The position numbers were made by a program, and so were the translations under genes. This document shows, piece by piece, positions 11,914-22,867 of a stretch of 64,000 nucleotides of DNA (its first letter is position 1; each line of letters opens with the position of its first letter). The notes beneath the pieces were generated by a model, which was given only the letters and a program-made list of their open reading frames with translations, had not been told where the DNA came from and did no database searches. The DNA is from Elymus sibiricus (lineage: Eukaryota; Streptophyta; Magnoliopsida; Poales; Poaceae), in contig CM077676.1 of the NCBI GenBank assembly GCA_039707655.1, positions 457,860,379 to 457,924,378 of the forward strand, in the 5' to 3' direction.

Positions 11914-12312
11914 ATGTCGTCTCAAGACTCCGAGGGGGAGAGCTATGTTGCTGATTATATTGCAAACTCCAAGAGTTATGGGTATGTAGAACCTTATGGC
12001 TGGACTACGGAGGAAGAGGAAGATCATGAGCCTAAAGGGAAGGAGGAGACAAGCTCATATGAAGAAGACGATCCACTGCCCCAACCTGGGGACATGCATG
12101 TGGAATTCAAGAAATCAAGCCTCCTCGACAAGGCCAAGAAACCTAACATTCAATTTATTCCTTCCCGATTTCTGCAGGAAAGCAAGCAGGCATTATGTAA
12201 GAGGGTGTTAAAGATGGAGCAAGAAAACGATGATTTAAGGGAGGAAAATTTCATCCTCAAACGCAAGCTGGCCAAACTTGCTACTCCTCCATCATCAAAG
12301 AGGGATACTTGA
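11914..12312 (+). CDS. Accessory ORF downstream of pol, 132 aa
   Basis: An intact ORF in the position where Athila-lineage elements may carry an extra, sometimes envelope-like gene. The protein starts MSSQDSEGESYVADYI. It is strongly acidic over residues 30-60 (runs of Glu/Asp), and its last 45 residues are heptad-like (KRVLKMEQENDDLREENFIL), suggesting a coiled coil. I see no signal peptide or transmembrane segment, so it does not look like an envelope protein. The frame is open back to 11803, but ATG 11914 is the first good start after the TATA-like box. It is intact although gag-pol is broken three times. Function unknown. Confidence 0.6.
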   Translation: MSSQDSEGESYVADYIANSKSYGYVEPYGWTTEEEEDHEPKGKEETSSYEEDDPLPQPGDMHVEFKKSSLLDKAKKPNIQFIPSRFLQESKQALCKRVLKMEQENDDLREENFILKRKLAKLATPPSSKRDT

Positions 12313-13864
12313 TCTTATGGTATGGGCACTCCCCTTGGCTTGTGCCAAGCTTGGGGGAGGTGCCCCGGTATCGTATCACCCACACTATCCTTGCTTTTAT
12401 CTTTCCTAGTTCGATCTTCAGTTTGCTTTTGCTTTAGTTGAATAAAAGTTTGGTTCGATCCTTTTCTTTTCTAGAGTTTGCCTAGTGATCTCTATCTATG
12501 TAATCGAGTTCGAGATATAATAAAGATTGGTTCAAGTTTTTGCTCTCTTTACTTTAGTGTTGCCATGAAAAGAAAAGGAAAATAAATATATGAAAGATCA
12601 TATGCTAATCTCATGGTAAGTAATGACACCACATAGAGAAAAGTACAAGTGGTAAAATTTATTGGAGAGTGACAAACATAGCATTGGTCAATGATGCAAT
12701 TCATGAAAAAGTAATAAGGGAAGAGAAGATTTGCATGCAAATAAACTATCATGAACACCTTTTATGATTGTGAGCCCCCATCAAATATTTTGTGTCAAAA
12801 TAGTTGACGCTAGACAAGGAAGACAACCTAATGCTTTATGTTTGTCCATATTCACATAGAAGTTATATAGTCATGGATCCTTCAACATGTGGTGCTTGCC
12901 CAATACCTTTTCTAGCCAAAAATTCCGCACTAAGTAGAGATACTACTTGTGCATCCAAAAACCTTCAACCCAAATCTTATTTTCGAGAGTCCACCATACC
13001 TACCTATGGATTGAATAAGATCCTTCAAGTAAGTTTTCATCAGTGCAATAAAGCAATAAAAATTGCTCCTAAATGTGTTGGATCAATTAGTGTAAGAGAA
13101 AATTGAACGTTGTACGAACTTGTGATGGCAAAGATAAAGGCGACGGACTGCATAATAAGGTTGTCATCATAAGGGGCAATATAATGCGGCTTTCTTTTGC
13201 ATTAAGGATTTAGCATACAAAACAAATAAGCGCATGACAACCTCTGCTTCCCTCTGCGAAGGGCCTGTCTTTTACTTTTATGCATTTACTTTCTTGTTGA
13301 GTCAAAGTATTCCTACCTTCTCTCTATCTTGGCAAGCATCATGTGGTGAAGAAAGATCTAGGCACATATATCCAGTTGAATATGAATGAGCATGAATTAT
13401 TATTGTTGACCTCACCCTTGTGGTGAATATGTTGGGTGGCAAATATAAGCCCCTATCTTTCTCTGTGTCTGGTTGAAACTTTTTGTTCATGAGTAATCCA
13501 TGAGTGTTAGCAATCATAGAAGATCAAATGATGGTTGAGTATGTAGACTTGCTTAAAGGGCTCCAATATGTGACTCTTCCTGGAAATATGATGAATTGTA
13601 GTTGCAAAGTTGACTGAGAACATAGTTTGTTGGTTTTCAATAAAGTTTATGCTTCCTACTTCAATGTTGTGATGAATTGTTACTTGTTCATGAGAAGTAT
13701 ATGATGCAAGAGTTATGAAAAGAGTTTTATGTTAAGGTTCCTTGCTGTTATAATAATGAGCATGATGCTTCTATGTCCCTATCTTGTTTTTATCGACACC
13801 TCTCTCTCAAAGCATGTGGACATGTTTTTCGATTTCGGTTTTCGCTTGAGGACAAGCGAGGTCT
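12313..13864 (+). other. Long non-coding 3' region of the Athila-type element
   Basis: About 1.55 kb without a credible gene. A purine tract aagcttgggggagg (12347-12360) near the start resembles the one next to the 3' LTR. A 22-base block at 13245-13266 occurs identically, on the opposite strand, in the pol-less element at 53233-53254. Confidence 0.7.
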
Positions 13865-13878
13865 AAGCTTGGGGGAGC
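13865..13878 (+). other. Polypurine tract of the Athila-type element
   Basis: The sequence aagcttgggggagc lies immediately before the 3' LTR, where plus-strand DNA synthesis would be primed. Confidence 0.8.
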
Positions 13879-15397
13879 TGATACGTCCATTTTGCATCAT
13901 GTTTTCCTACTGTTATTTATAATGTTTTCATGCATAATAATGCTTTTGTGAGTAATTCTAATGCCTTTTCTCTCATAAATTGCAAGGTATGCACAAGGAG
14001 GGAGAAAACCGGCAGCTGGAATTCTGGACCTGAAAAAGCACCGTCAGGATATCTATTCTGCACAACTCCAAATGACCTGAAACTTCACGAGGATTTTTTG
14101 TGGAATATATAAGAATTATTGGAGCAAATAACTACCGGAGGGGGCCCACTGGGTGAGCACCACCCATCAGGGCGCGCCAGGCCCCCCAGGCGCGCCCTGG
14201 TGGGTGCTGCTCAGCCCAGCCCAGCTCCGGGGCCCCTCTTCTGGTATATACTTCCTTTTACCCTAGAAAAAAATAAGGAGAGGACTTTCGGGACTAAGCG
14301 CCGCCGTCTCGAGGCGGAACTTGGGCAGGAGCACTTTTGCCCTCCGACGGAGCGATTCCGCCGGGGGAACTTCCCTCCCGGAGGGGGAAACCATCGTCAT
14401 CATCATCATCAACCACTCTCCCATCTTGTGGGGAGTAATCTTCATCAACATCTTCAACAGCACTATCTCCTCTCGAACCCTAGTTCATCTCTTGTGTTCC
14501 ATCTTGGTACCGGAACTCTAGATTGGTACTTGTGCATGACTAGTAGTGTTGATTACATCTTGTAGTTGATTACTATATGGTTTATTTGGTGGAAGATATG
14601 ATGTTCAGATTCATTATGATATTCATTACCTCTCTGATCATGAACATGTTTGATATTCGTGAGTAGTTATCTTTGTTCTTGAGGTCACGGGAGAAATCAT
14701 GTTGCAAATAATCATGTGAAATTGACATGTGTTCGATATTTTGATAGTATGTATGTTGTGATTCCCTTAGTGGTGTCATGTGAGCGTCGACTACATGGCA
14801 CTTCACCATACTTGGGCCTAAGGGAATGCATTGTGGAGTAGTGATTAGATGATGGGTTGCTAGAGTGACAGAAGCTTAAACCCCAGTCTATGCGTTACTT
14901 CGTAAGGGACTGATTTGGATCCAAAAGTTTAATGCTATGGTTAGATGTTTATCTTAATAATTTCTCGTAGTTGCGGATGCTTGCGAGGGGGTTAATCATA
15001 AGTAGGATGCTTGTTCAAGTAAGAACAGCACCTAAGCATCGGTCCACCCACATATCAAATTATTAAAGTAGCGAACACCGAACAACTCAACATGATGAAT
15101 GTGACTAGATGAATTCCCGTGTACCCTCAAGAACACTTTGCTCTATATAAGAAACCGTTCCGGCCTGTCCTTTACCTCAAAAGGATTGGGCTACCTTGCT
15201 GCACTCTTGTTACCGTTACCATTACTTGCTCGTTACAAAACACCTTGCTACTAAACAATATGTTACCGACTATTTCAGTGCCTGCAGAAATTACCTTGCT
15301 GAAATCCGCTTGTCATTTCCTTCTGCTCCTCGTTGGGATCGACATTCTTACTTATCGAAAGGACTACAATTGAACCCCGTGCACTTGCGGGTCATCA
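13879..15397 (+). repeat. 3' LTR of the Athila-type element
   Basis: Same ends and internal layout as the 5' LTR. It starts tgatacgtccattttg and ends gggtcatca, followed directly by the target duplication acgtg. Confidence 0.95.
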
Positions 15398-15402
15398 ACG
15401 TG

Positions 15403-16030
15403 CCAGACCGACTGTGTCGGGGTGCTACGCGACACGACAAGAGTGATGTACACCTGTCCGTTCCTTTTGAACTTGCATATTTCGAGTACTCCTTTTTTTG
15501 AGGGAAACTTCGAGTACTCCTATTGCATTGCGTAACATTTGGTTTTGCTGCTTCGAGCGATCCATCGATACAAATCCCACATACCGGATTAAAAAAACCA
15601 CAGACCGATCGGTGGGGAGGTCCGGACGTCTTCGACGTCAAACTCTGAAACTTTGGTCCCATTCTACCACACAACAGCCGTCCGGCTTTGCAAACCCCGC
15701 ACAGTCAAAACCGACTAACCAGTCGTCACCAGTACGGACGATGCTTCAGTGCTGTAACTGCTGGTGCCTTTGGACGATACAGACACCTGTTGGGACAGCA
15801 TGTCATTGACCCAAAGGCACCTGCAGTTACGGCACCCAAGCTCAGTCCTGCCAGTACCAGTATTCACACTGGAACCTTCGCGTCTCGGCCTACACCAGCT
15901 AGCTACTTGCCGGCCAGTCACCACTGCCCCAAAACCACACCTCCCACCTCCCCTTTCGACCCCCAGCCCATTCTTCCCACCTTTCGATCCCCTTGCCCGC
16001 ATCAGCCGTCCCCTAGTTTGCCGGATAGCC
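15403..16030. other. Non-coding sequence with a foldback
   Basis: This continues the sequence interrupted at 5246. It carries a copy of the gcgtaacacttg-type repeat (15459-15579) and a hairpin at 15749-15835, then a pyrimidine-rich leader before the ATG at 16031. No gene recognised. Confidence 0.5.
15749..15835. repeat. Inverted repeat with 25-nt arms
   Basis: Arms 15749-15773 and 15811-15835 match at 23 of 25 positions (one of the two differences would be a G-U pair in RNA) around a 37-base loop. It is short enough to be a small foldback element remnant or an RNA hairpin. Confidence 0.7.
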
Positions 16031-16324
16031 ATGGTGCGCAGCAAGATTACGTACTACAAGATGTTGACGCCGGAGCGCCGGGCAGAAATCGCGGCGGCGG
16101 TCTGCGCCACAGACCTCCGTTCCCAAGCTCGCTTCGCGGCGGTCCAATCCCTGAGTCCTCCGGAGCCGAGCTCCGAGGAGGAGGAAGGAGATCCAATGGT
16201 CATGCCGGAGGTCACGGCGCAGAAGGCCCCTGCAGCGGAGGAGACGAAGGACGTCGACTTCTTGCCGGCGTCTGGGTCCCCCATGGTGCGGATGACATAT
16301 GGGTCTGGGTCCACAAGGCAGTGA
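16031..16324 (+). CDS. Hypothetical 97-aa protein, possible first exon
   Basis: The ATG is in good context (gccATGG) after a C-rich leader typical of grass 5' UTRs. The protein starts MVRSKITYYKMLTPERRAEI, has a Glu-rich stretch near residues 48-55, and is in a GC-rich, GC3-rich block. No family recognised. It could be the first exon of the decayed transposase gene downstream or an unrelated captured fragment. A further GC-rich open stretch (16593-16790) without a recognised domain lies nearby. Confidence 0.35.
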   Translation: MVRSKITYYKMLTPERRAEIAAAVCATDLRSQARFAAVQSLSPPEPSSEEEEGDPMVMPEVTAQKAPAAEETKDVDFLPASGSPMVRMTYGSGSTRQ

Positions 16325-17289
16325 CCGTACTGCATGGAGCGCTGCTCCAGAGGATCTAACTTGTGAGGATAACACTTGGTTCTACGCCTTCGCGCATACA
16401 TTGATGGAAATCCCGATTATAAAGGCGCTGACTCTTGTACTAATCCCATAAAAAGGCCTCCTCTTCGCCCCTCTGGCCGCAATTATCGCACTAATCATAT
16501 CTCTATTTGTCTTCCTTCCACAGTACGGTGACGTCGACGATATCGTGCGTTCGACAAAGCGCACCAATTGAGGCAGACGACGAAGTGTCACCGTGACCGT
16601 TGGATGCGACGTGACCACGTCGTTTGAGCTCCATCTGCTGCAAGGGGACGCGAATGTGACCGTGTACCCCTTACACGGCCACCGGTTTACTGTCGGAGAG
16701 GCTGTTCCGGCCCAATTGAAGAAAGCACGACCCGTGGAGGCGCTAGTACGCCTGTTCGTCGGGGAAGCAGCACCTCGATGTCTATCTTAGGGGTGTGTGG
16801 GGAGCAGGTGCTGCTGGCGCACGATCTGGAGGTCGGCCTGGCTTAAATGGATGGCCGGGGGGCGGTGCCAAGCACTGCGGTGGGGTGAGGTCGAGGGGAG
16901 GAAGGGGCGACGGAGGCAGGGGTCTGGGCCGGTGGTCGCTGGCGGTTCGAGGAATATCGTGAACAGTAACTGGCGGGAGGTAGACGAAGGGCATCTGCCC
17001 GTTCATTGTTGATCGGACGGTGGACCTATTTGTTTTCAGCCGACTGTTATTTTCATAGGACCACATGTGGTGTTTTGTTGGTGGATTACCTGCACTTCCC
17101 AGCCATCCATGTGCTAGTATTTTTTCAAAAGCATAGAATCTAATTTCTCGTGCCCTGCATTTCTAGAACTATCATATGTGTGTTGTCATTATTTTTTACC
17201 CACCTACTACTATCTGATACTTTTACAGTGTACAACTTGTGCACGCACTTCACCCATACTCTCACTATTGTTTTTTTCTGCATGGTATT
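16325..17289. other. GC-rich then AT-rich spacer
   Basis: Contains the short open frame 16593-16790, preceded by a pyrimidine-rich CAG that could be an acceptor. The rest shows nothing I recognise and turns AT-rich after about 17040. Confidence 0.4.
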
Positions 17290-17631
17290 TCAGACTCTCC
17301 AGAACAGTCGTCAAAACAGAAAAGAGAGAAGACCCTCTTGCTTAGTTCGAGGCTTGGCGGGCAGCGGTCAAAGGTTCTACTGGTGCAGTGTCAGCAGATG
17401 TAGACAGCCAACGTAGCTCTGTAGATGATGATCTCATTACCCATACACCACCTTTGAATATGGCATGCCTTCCTATTTTTGATACATACTATATCTGCCT
17501 ATTAACCATGTTCTTACATCAAACTACTGTTCTTGTGTATCCCACATCAAACTTCACATGAGACACCTTAAACTTGACTGTGTGATCTTGGTTGCATCTT
17601 GTATATGATTTCTAGCATCTACTGCTTCTAA

Positions 17632-20616
17632 TCTATTTATATAAAAAAGTAATTGACGGGTTAACCAGATAAAAGATAATAGACTTGAAATTACCACAAA
17701 AATTAGAAATATCCGATTGTTAATTTAATAGACTCAATTTTTTTTTGCGGGTGAATAGACTCAAATTTTAAAGCCATTAGATAAAATTGTAAGTTAAAAA
17801 ATTACCCACCAATGCCATAATAATTATAGTGGAGGAAAACGTTTGGCTCCCTGCATAGCCATTAGATAAGAAAGGACGTGTGCTGATTCCACTTAAAAAA
17901 GGACTTGCGCTGATACAGTTCAAAAAAATTGGACGTGCGCTGATCAGTCCAAATAAAAAGGACGTGTGCCGACCCCTATCTTGCTATGTGCATGCACATG
18001 CAATTAGCTGAAATAAAAAATATGTGCGCTGGTCAAATAAAAAAATAGACATGCGCTGATCAAGCTTCAAGTTTTCAAAGAGGACGTGCGATGATCAGTC
18101 AAAAAAAAAAAGGACGTTCGCTGACCCCTAGCTCTGCTATATGCATGATTGAAATTACCTGGAACAAAAAACGTGTGCATGTATGCCCGTCATACATGCA
18201 TGCCCGGCCTGCCTAGCTTGCTATATACATGCATGCATGTCGCTGGAACAAATAGGTGCTAGGATGGGTATAATTGACTAAGAAAAATAACTAATCTTCT
18301 AACATGAAGTTTAATTTTGTATAGTCAAAGGTCCAAAAGTATTGCACTAAATATGCAAAAATAAATAAATCTTTAAGAGAATCAGACGGATTAGTTGGTA
18401 CTGTATATCATTTGATTTCACTTCTTTTGTGTGTCGGATCTGATTTCATCATTAATGGTGCAAAATCATACTCTTTGGTATGTGAGTTGACCTTGCACAT
18501 AGAACCTTTGCTCAACAAATTTAGGTCATGTTCTATTTTTCCGACAAAGAAGCCCCCAAAGCCATCAAATTTCCATCCGAGTGAATGTGGACAAATTTTC
18601 CAAATGTGTGGTAAATTTGCAGCGCCCGTCTATTATTTTAGGTTTGATGGCTCACATTAGGGCCTTGGCTTGATTAAGGAATATGAAGTTTCCCTACTTG
18701 GTATCATTGATTAGTAAGGAATACTTTTTACTATTTTTGAAAAAAGAATATTTTTTATTTATAAAATGTTACAAACAAATATTCATGAAAAATTGGTAGA
18801 AGCTATATATCTGATGACTAATGGTCGTACACTATGTGACGTCAAGAAATGGAACCTATTATTAGACCGGATTAGTAGAACATTTATATTTGAGTCCAAA
18901 ACCCAAGTAGAAATCAACAAATTATTTGGGGCAAATGTATAGTCATAAGTCATAACATACATATCTCATGCATAGTAAAGACACCATTTTTTATGTTAAA
19001 CACTCACTTTCGTAACCAGGAATAAGTGGTTGATCTAAAAGACCACACAAACCACACAATATAAACTCTGACGTCATGTTTTTTTAACATCACCTTAAAA
19101 CTCCTGAGTATCTCATGATCTAAACATTAGCCTTATACAATAAAAAAATGATTAAAGATAATTTGTGATTATCTTTTAGCTATCATACTACTTTCAGCCC
19201 ATGGAAATTCTAACGAAGTAATCCTAATATCAAAGTAATCATTAATTTATTTCACAAGTATTTTTTTACTCACTAAAAATAGAAAATGTCAGAATTGTCT
19301 ATACAAATTTGCTGGAGAGATACCAGCATTAAGAATTTTTACAGTAAAGAGTAATATTATGTCCAAGGAAAGAGACAATCCACAAGATAAATGAATATCT
19401 AATGGATTGCCTACGAGGTGACGAGAACACTTATGAAGTTCTGACACAATATGCAAATCAACAACCTTACATGGTGAGATCAAAATGGTTATATCCAACG
19501 AATTTCTTAAACAACTTACTTTCCTAGAATGCCAAATCACGAGCTACAACCCAAAGTAGGCATGTCGGTGATGCTCCTATGTAGTGTCAACCAAGGTGAT
19601 GGGTTATGCCGTGATAGAAGGAGGGTGATTCTTGAACTTGGAAGGATATTCATTGAAGCACTTGCAATAACTGGAACACATATGAGATAAAAGATATATA
19701 TCCCAAGATAATCATGTCACCAACTGAATCACCATGGCTGTTCATTCTAGAAGAAAGGAGATGACATCTAATCTCAGTGAGCTTTACTATGACAACCGAT
19801 AGAAGCCAGGGGCAATCTCTACAGAAGGCAAGACTATATCTATATAGACAAGTCTTCCCACGTGGACAATATACATACCATTCTCAAGAGTCACAAAATT
19901 GAATGTGGGCAATGGTAAATGACAAGGATATCAATGATGCTGATTTCATCAAGAACTTAGTCTATAAATAAATTTAATTAAGGCATGAACAAGAAAATAC
20001 ACTTTTTACATAGAAATTTTCAAAAATATGATTTCTAATGTCATTTTAGACAAACATAAGTACATGGAAATTAAGTTCACCACAAAAATATTAAATTTTA
20101 AGTTGGCTGATCTTTTCGGGGGAAAAGAAACTGACTTGTATAGGCTAACATGATTGTTAGGGACTATACGCAGTACGATATGGCTTACTTATGAAAGGGT
20201 AAAAGCTTTACACACGTCTGGTCTTCGAGTTACAATTGGTTAAAAGCTTTAGACACGTTCAAGCATCAACAATAGATAAAAGAATAGGGCGCCCAAGTCG
20301 GGATGCTGCTTTCGAGGATGTGTAAGATCTCTCGAGCTACCATACAACAAGCCATAGCCATTGTCACCCCTTCACCTAACTAAACTTCCAGTATGCACAT
20401 AAAAAGAACATACATGATTAGTGCATATTATATATTTACCTATATAACATCTATGTTGGTAAAACACTCATATTTGTAAATGTTACAACATTTGATTCTA
20501 ATTTTTCTTTCAAGAAATGAAATAATATCTTATCATGATAAAATACTAAAATGTTAACAATGTAACTTTACTTTCTTAAATTCCAGCCCGCGCATTTGCG
20601 CGGGCCACTTTGCTAC
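17632..20616 (+). mobile_element. Non-autonomous Helitron
   Basis: The 5' end is A/TCTATTTATATAAAAAA (TC start at 17632). The 3' end has a perfect 8-bp GC stem (20586-20593 with 20598-20605, loop ATTT), followed 11 bases later by the end CTAC and a T. Only the last base departs from the usual CTRR. Joining the flanks (cttctaa + ttttgtgaaatgccac) rebuilds the intron seen in the sister copies (for example 25440-25470), so both ends are supported by an empty-site comparison. The 2985 bp inside are AT-rich with no helicase or Rep motif and no recognised gene. Confidence 0.75.
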
Positions 20617-22867
20617 TTTTGTGAAATGCCACTTATGATGACACGCTTTTAACTTGGCAGAGTGATATTGGTTGGATCTTTCATATGGTGTCTAGCTTGC
20701 ATTGCTTCCAGTTTGTTGAAATGACTTCTGCTTAGCGTTTTTCGTACATATTCCATCCTCCTATAATGTGGTTGCCTTAACTAAAAGCAGTGTTCATCAG
20801 TATCATGCATCAATGAATTCTGAAGAGTGAATTTCATTCATTTTTCTTATGGGTTTGACTTGACAAGGCAAAACCAAAACGGACGAGTGCAGTACAAGTT
20901 CCAAGTCTCATCTCCCCTACTGCACCATCCGAGGTGCTTCCTCTAACTTGGCAGTTTGATCTGTGGTTGCATGTTGCATATGGTGTCTACCTTGTATCGC
21001 TTCTAATTTGGTTAATTTGCATCTGCTTATTACACAATATACTGCGAATATGACATGCCTTCCTGTTTTTGGTATATACTACATATTTCTATTAACCATG
21101 TTTTACATCAAACTAATGTTCTTGTGTTTCTCTCATCAATCACTTATGATGAGACAGTCAGGCCAGTGGGTTAGTCCGAGACGCGCTACTCTCGTAAAGT
21201 GTGCACTGTCATCCTCCCCACATGATTCTCAAGAAACAACAAGGCTAGATGAAGATAGTCAACGTAGCTCTGTAGTTGATGACCGCATTTCCCCTACACC
21301 ACCAACTCAGGTGCTTGCTCTAACTTGGCAGTGTGATATGTGGTTGCATGTTGCATCTGCTGTGTAGCTTATAATTCTTCTAATTTGGTTAAATTGCATC
21401 TGCTATTCTGATTAGTTTACACATTATACCTGTTAATGTGACATGCCTTCCTGTTTTTGGTACATACTAGATCTGTGTATTAACCATATTCTTACATCAA
21501 AATACTGTTCTTGTGTATCCTGCATCAATCACTTATGATGAGACACCTTTAGTATATGCAGCGTGATACTGGTTGCATCTTGCATATGATTTATAGCATG
21601 TACTACTTCTAGTTTGTTGAAACGCCACTTATGAAGAGACGCTTTTAAGTTGGCAGAGTCATATTGGTTGCATTTTTCATGTGGTGTCTAGGTTGCATTG
21701 CTTTTAATTTGTTGAAATGGCTTCTGCTTAGTTTAGACAAATAGATGTGAATATGCCATGCCGTCCTATTTTTCGTACATATTGCATCCTTTTATCATGT
21801 GTTTTGCCTTACATCAAAGTAGTGTTCATCAGTATCATGTATGAATGAGTTCTGAAGAGTGAATTTTATTCTTTTTTCTTGTCGGTTTGACTTGACAATG
21901 CAAATTCAATAAAGCGGAAGGAAATTAGTAAGGCAGTGTGTGACCGTGCTCCTTCTGAGGTACCAAAATGGACGATCTCTACAGATTCTACTCCTCCATC
22001 CTCCCAAGAAGATGGCCAAGACAACGCAAGGCTAGACAGTCAACATAGCTGTGTTGATGATGAGCACATCTCCCCTACTCCACCATCACAGGTGCTTGCT
22101 GTAACTTGCAACTGTTATATATAGTTGCATGTTGCGTATGATGTCTAGCTTGTATAGCTTCTAATTTTGTTGAATTACATCTGCTTAGTTTACCCATTTA
22201 ACATGTCAATAAGACACATGTTCCTGTTTCTAGAATATACAATATCTGTCTATCACACCATGTTCTCACATCAAAGCACTACTGATGTGTAACCTGCAAC
22301 AATCACTTATCATAAGACACAATTAACCTGAGAGTGTGATATAGGTTGCATCTTGCATTGTCTTCCAATTTGTTGATACGACACTTATAACGAGACAGTT
22401 TTAATTTGGTAGACAGATATTCGTTGCATCTTTCATATGGTGTCTAGCTTTCATTGCTTCTAATTTGTTTAAATGTCTTATGCTTTGTTTACACATCATA
22501 GGCGTGAATATGCAATGATGTCCTTTTTTCTACATATTCAATCCTCCTATCACGCGGTTGCCTTACATGAAAGTAGTGTTAGTGAATATCATGCCTCAAT
22601 GAGTTCTGAAAAGCGAATTTTATTCAATTTTCTTCTGGGTTGGACTTGACAAGGCAACACAAAATGGAAAGAGGAAGGGAAAAGGTAAGGCAGCGGGTGT
22701 TGGAGGTGATGAGGAGCAACCGGTAAGGAGGCACTCTAAACATTCTACTACTCCTGCTAGTGCAGTACAAGTTCCAAGTAATTATGATATGCCCAATAAC
22801 CCTAATCCACCATTCCAGGTGGCTGTGCGATAGTTTCTTGCGTTTTGCATCCGGTGTCTAGCCTGTA

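Larger units (their letters stand above)
5247..15397 (+). mobile_element. Complete Athila-type Ty3/gypsy LTR retrotransposon
   Basis: A full element of about 10.15 kb with two LTRs of 1520 and 1519 bp that start TGAT and end ATCA. It is flanked by the perfect target duplication acgtg (5242-5246 and 15398-15402). Order: 5' LTR, tRNA-Asp primer site, gag-protease-RT-RNase H-integrase, promoter-like cassette, accessory ORF, long non-coding tail, purine tract, 3' LTR. The RT motif FMDDFSVYG and the extra ORF after integrase fit the Athila lineage. The LTRs differ at scattered sites, so it is not a very recent insertion. Several breaks make this copy non-functional for its own proteins. Confidence 0.93.

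Noticed and set aside
12804..13106. 100-codon ORF in the Athila 3' region
   Set aside because: AT-rich, no motif, not preceded by a promoter-like site, and within a region that behaves as non-coding in the element.
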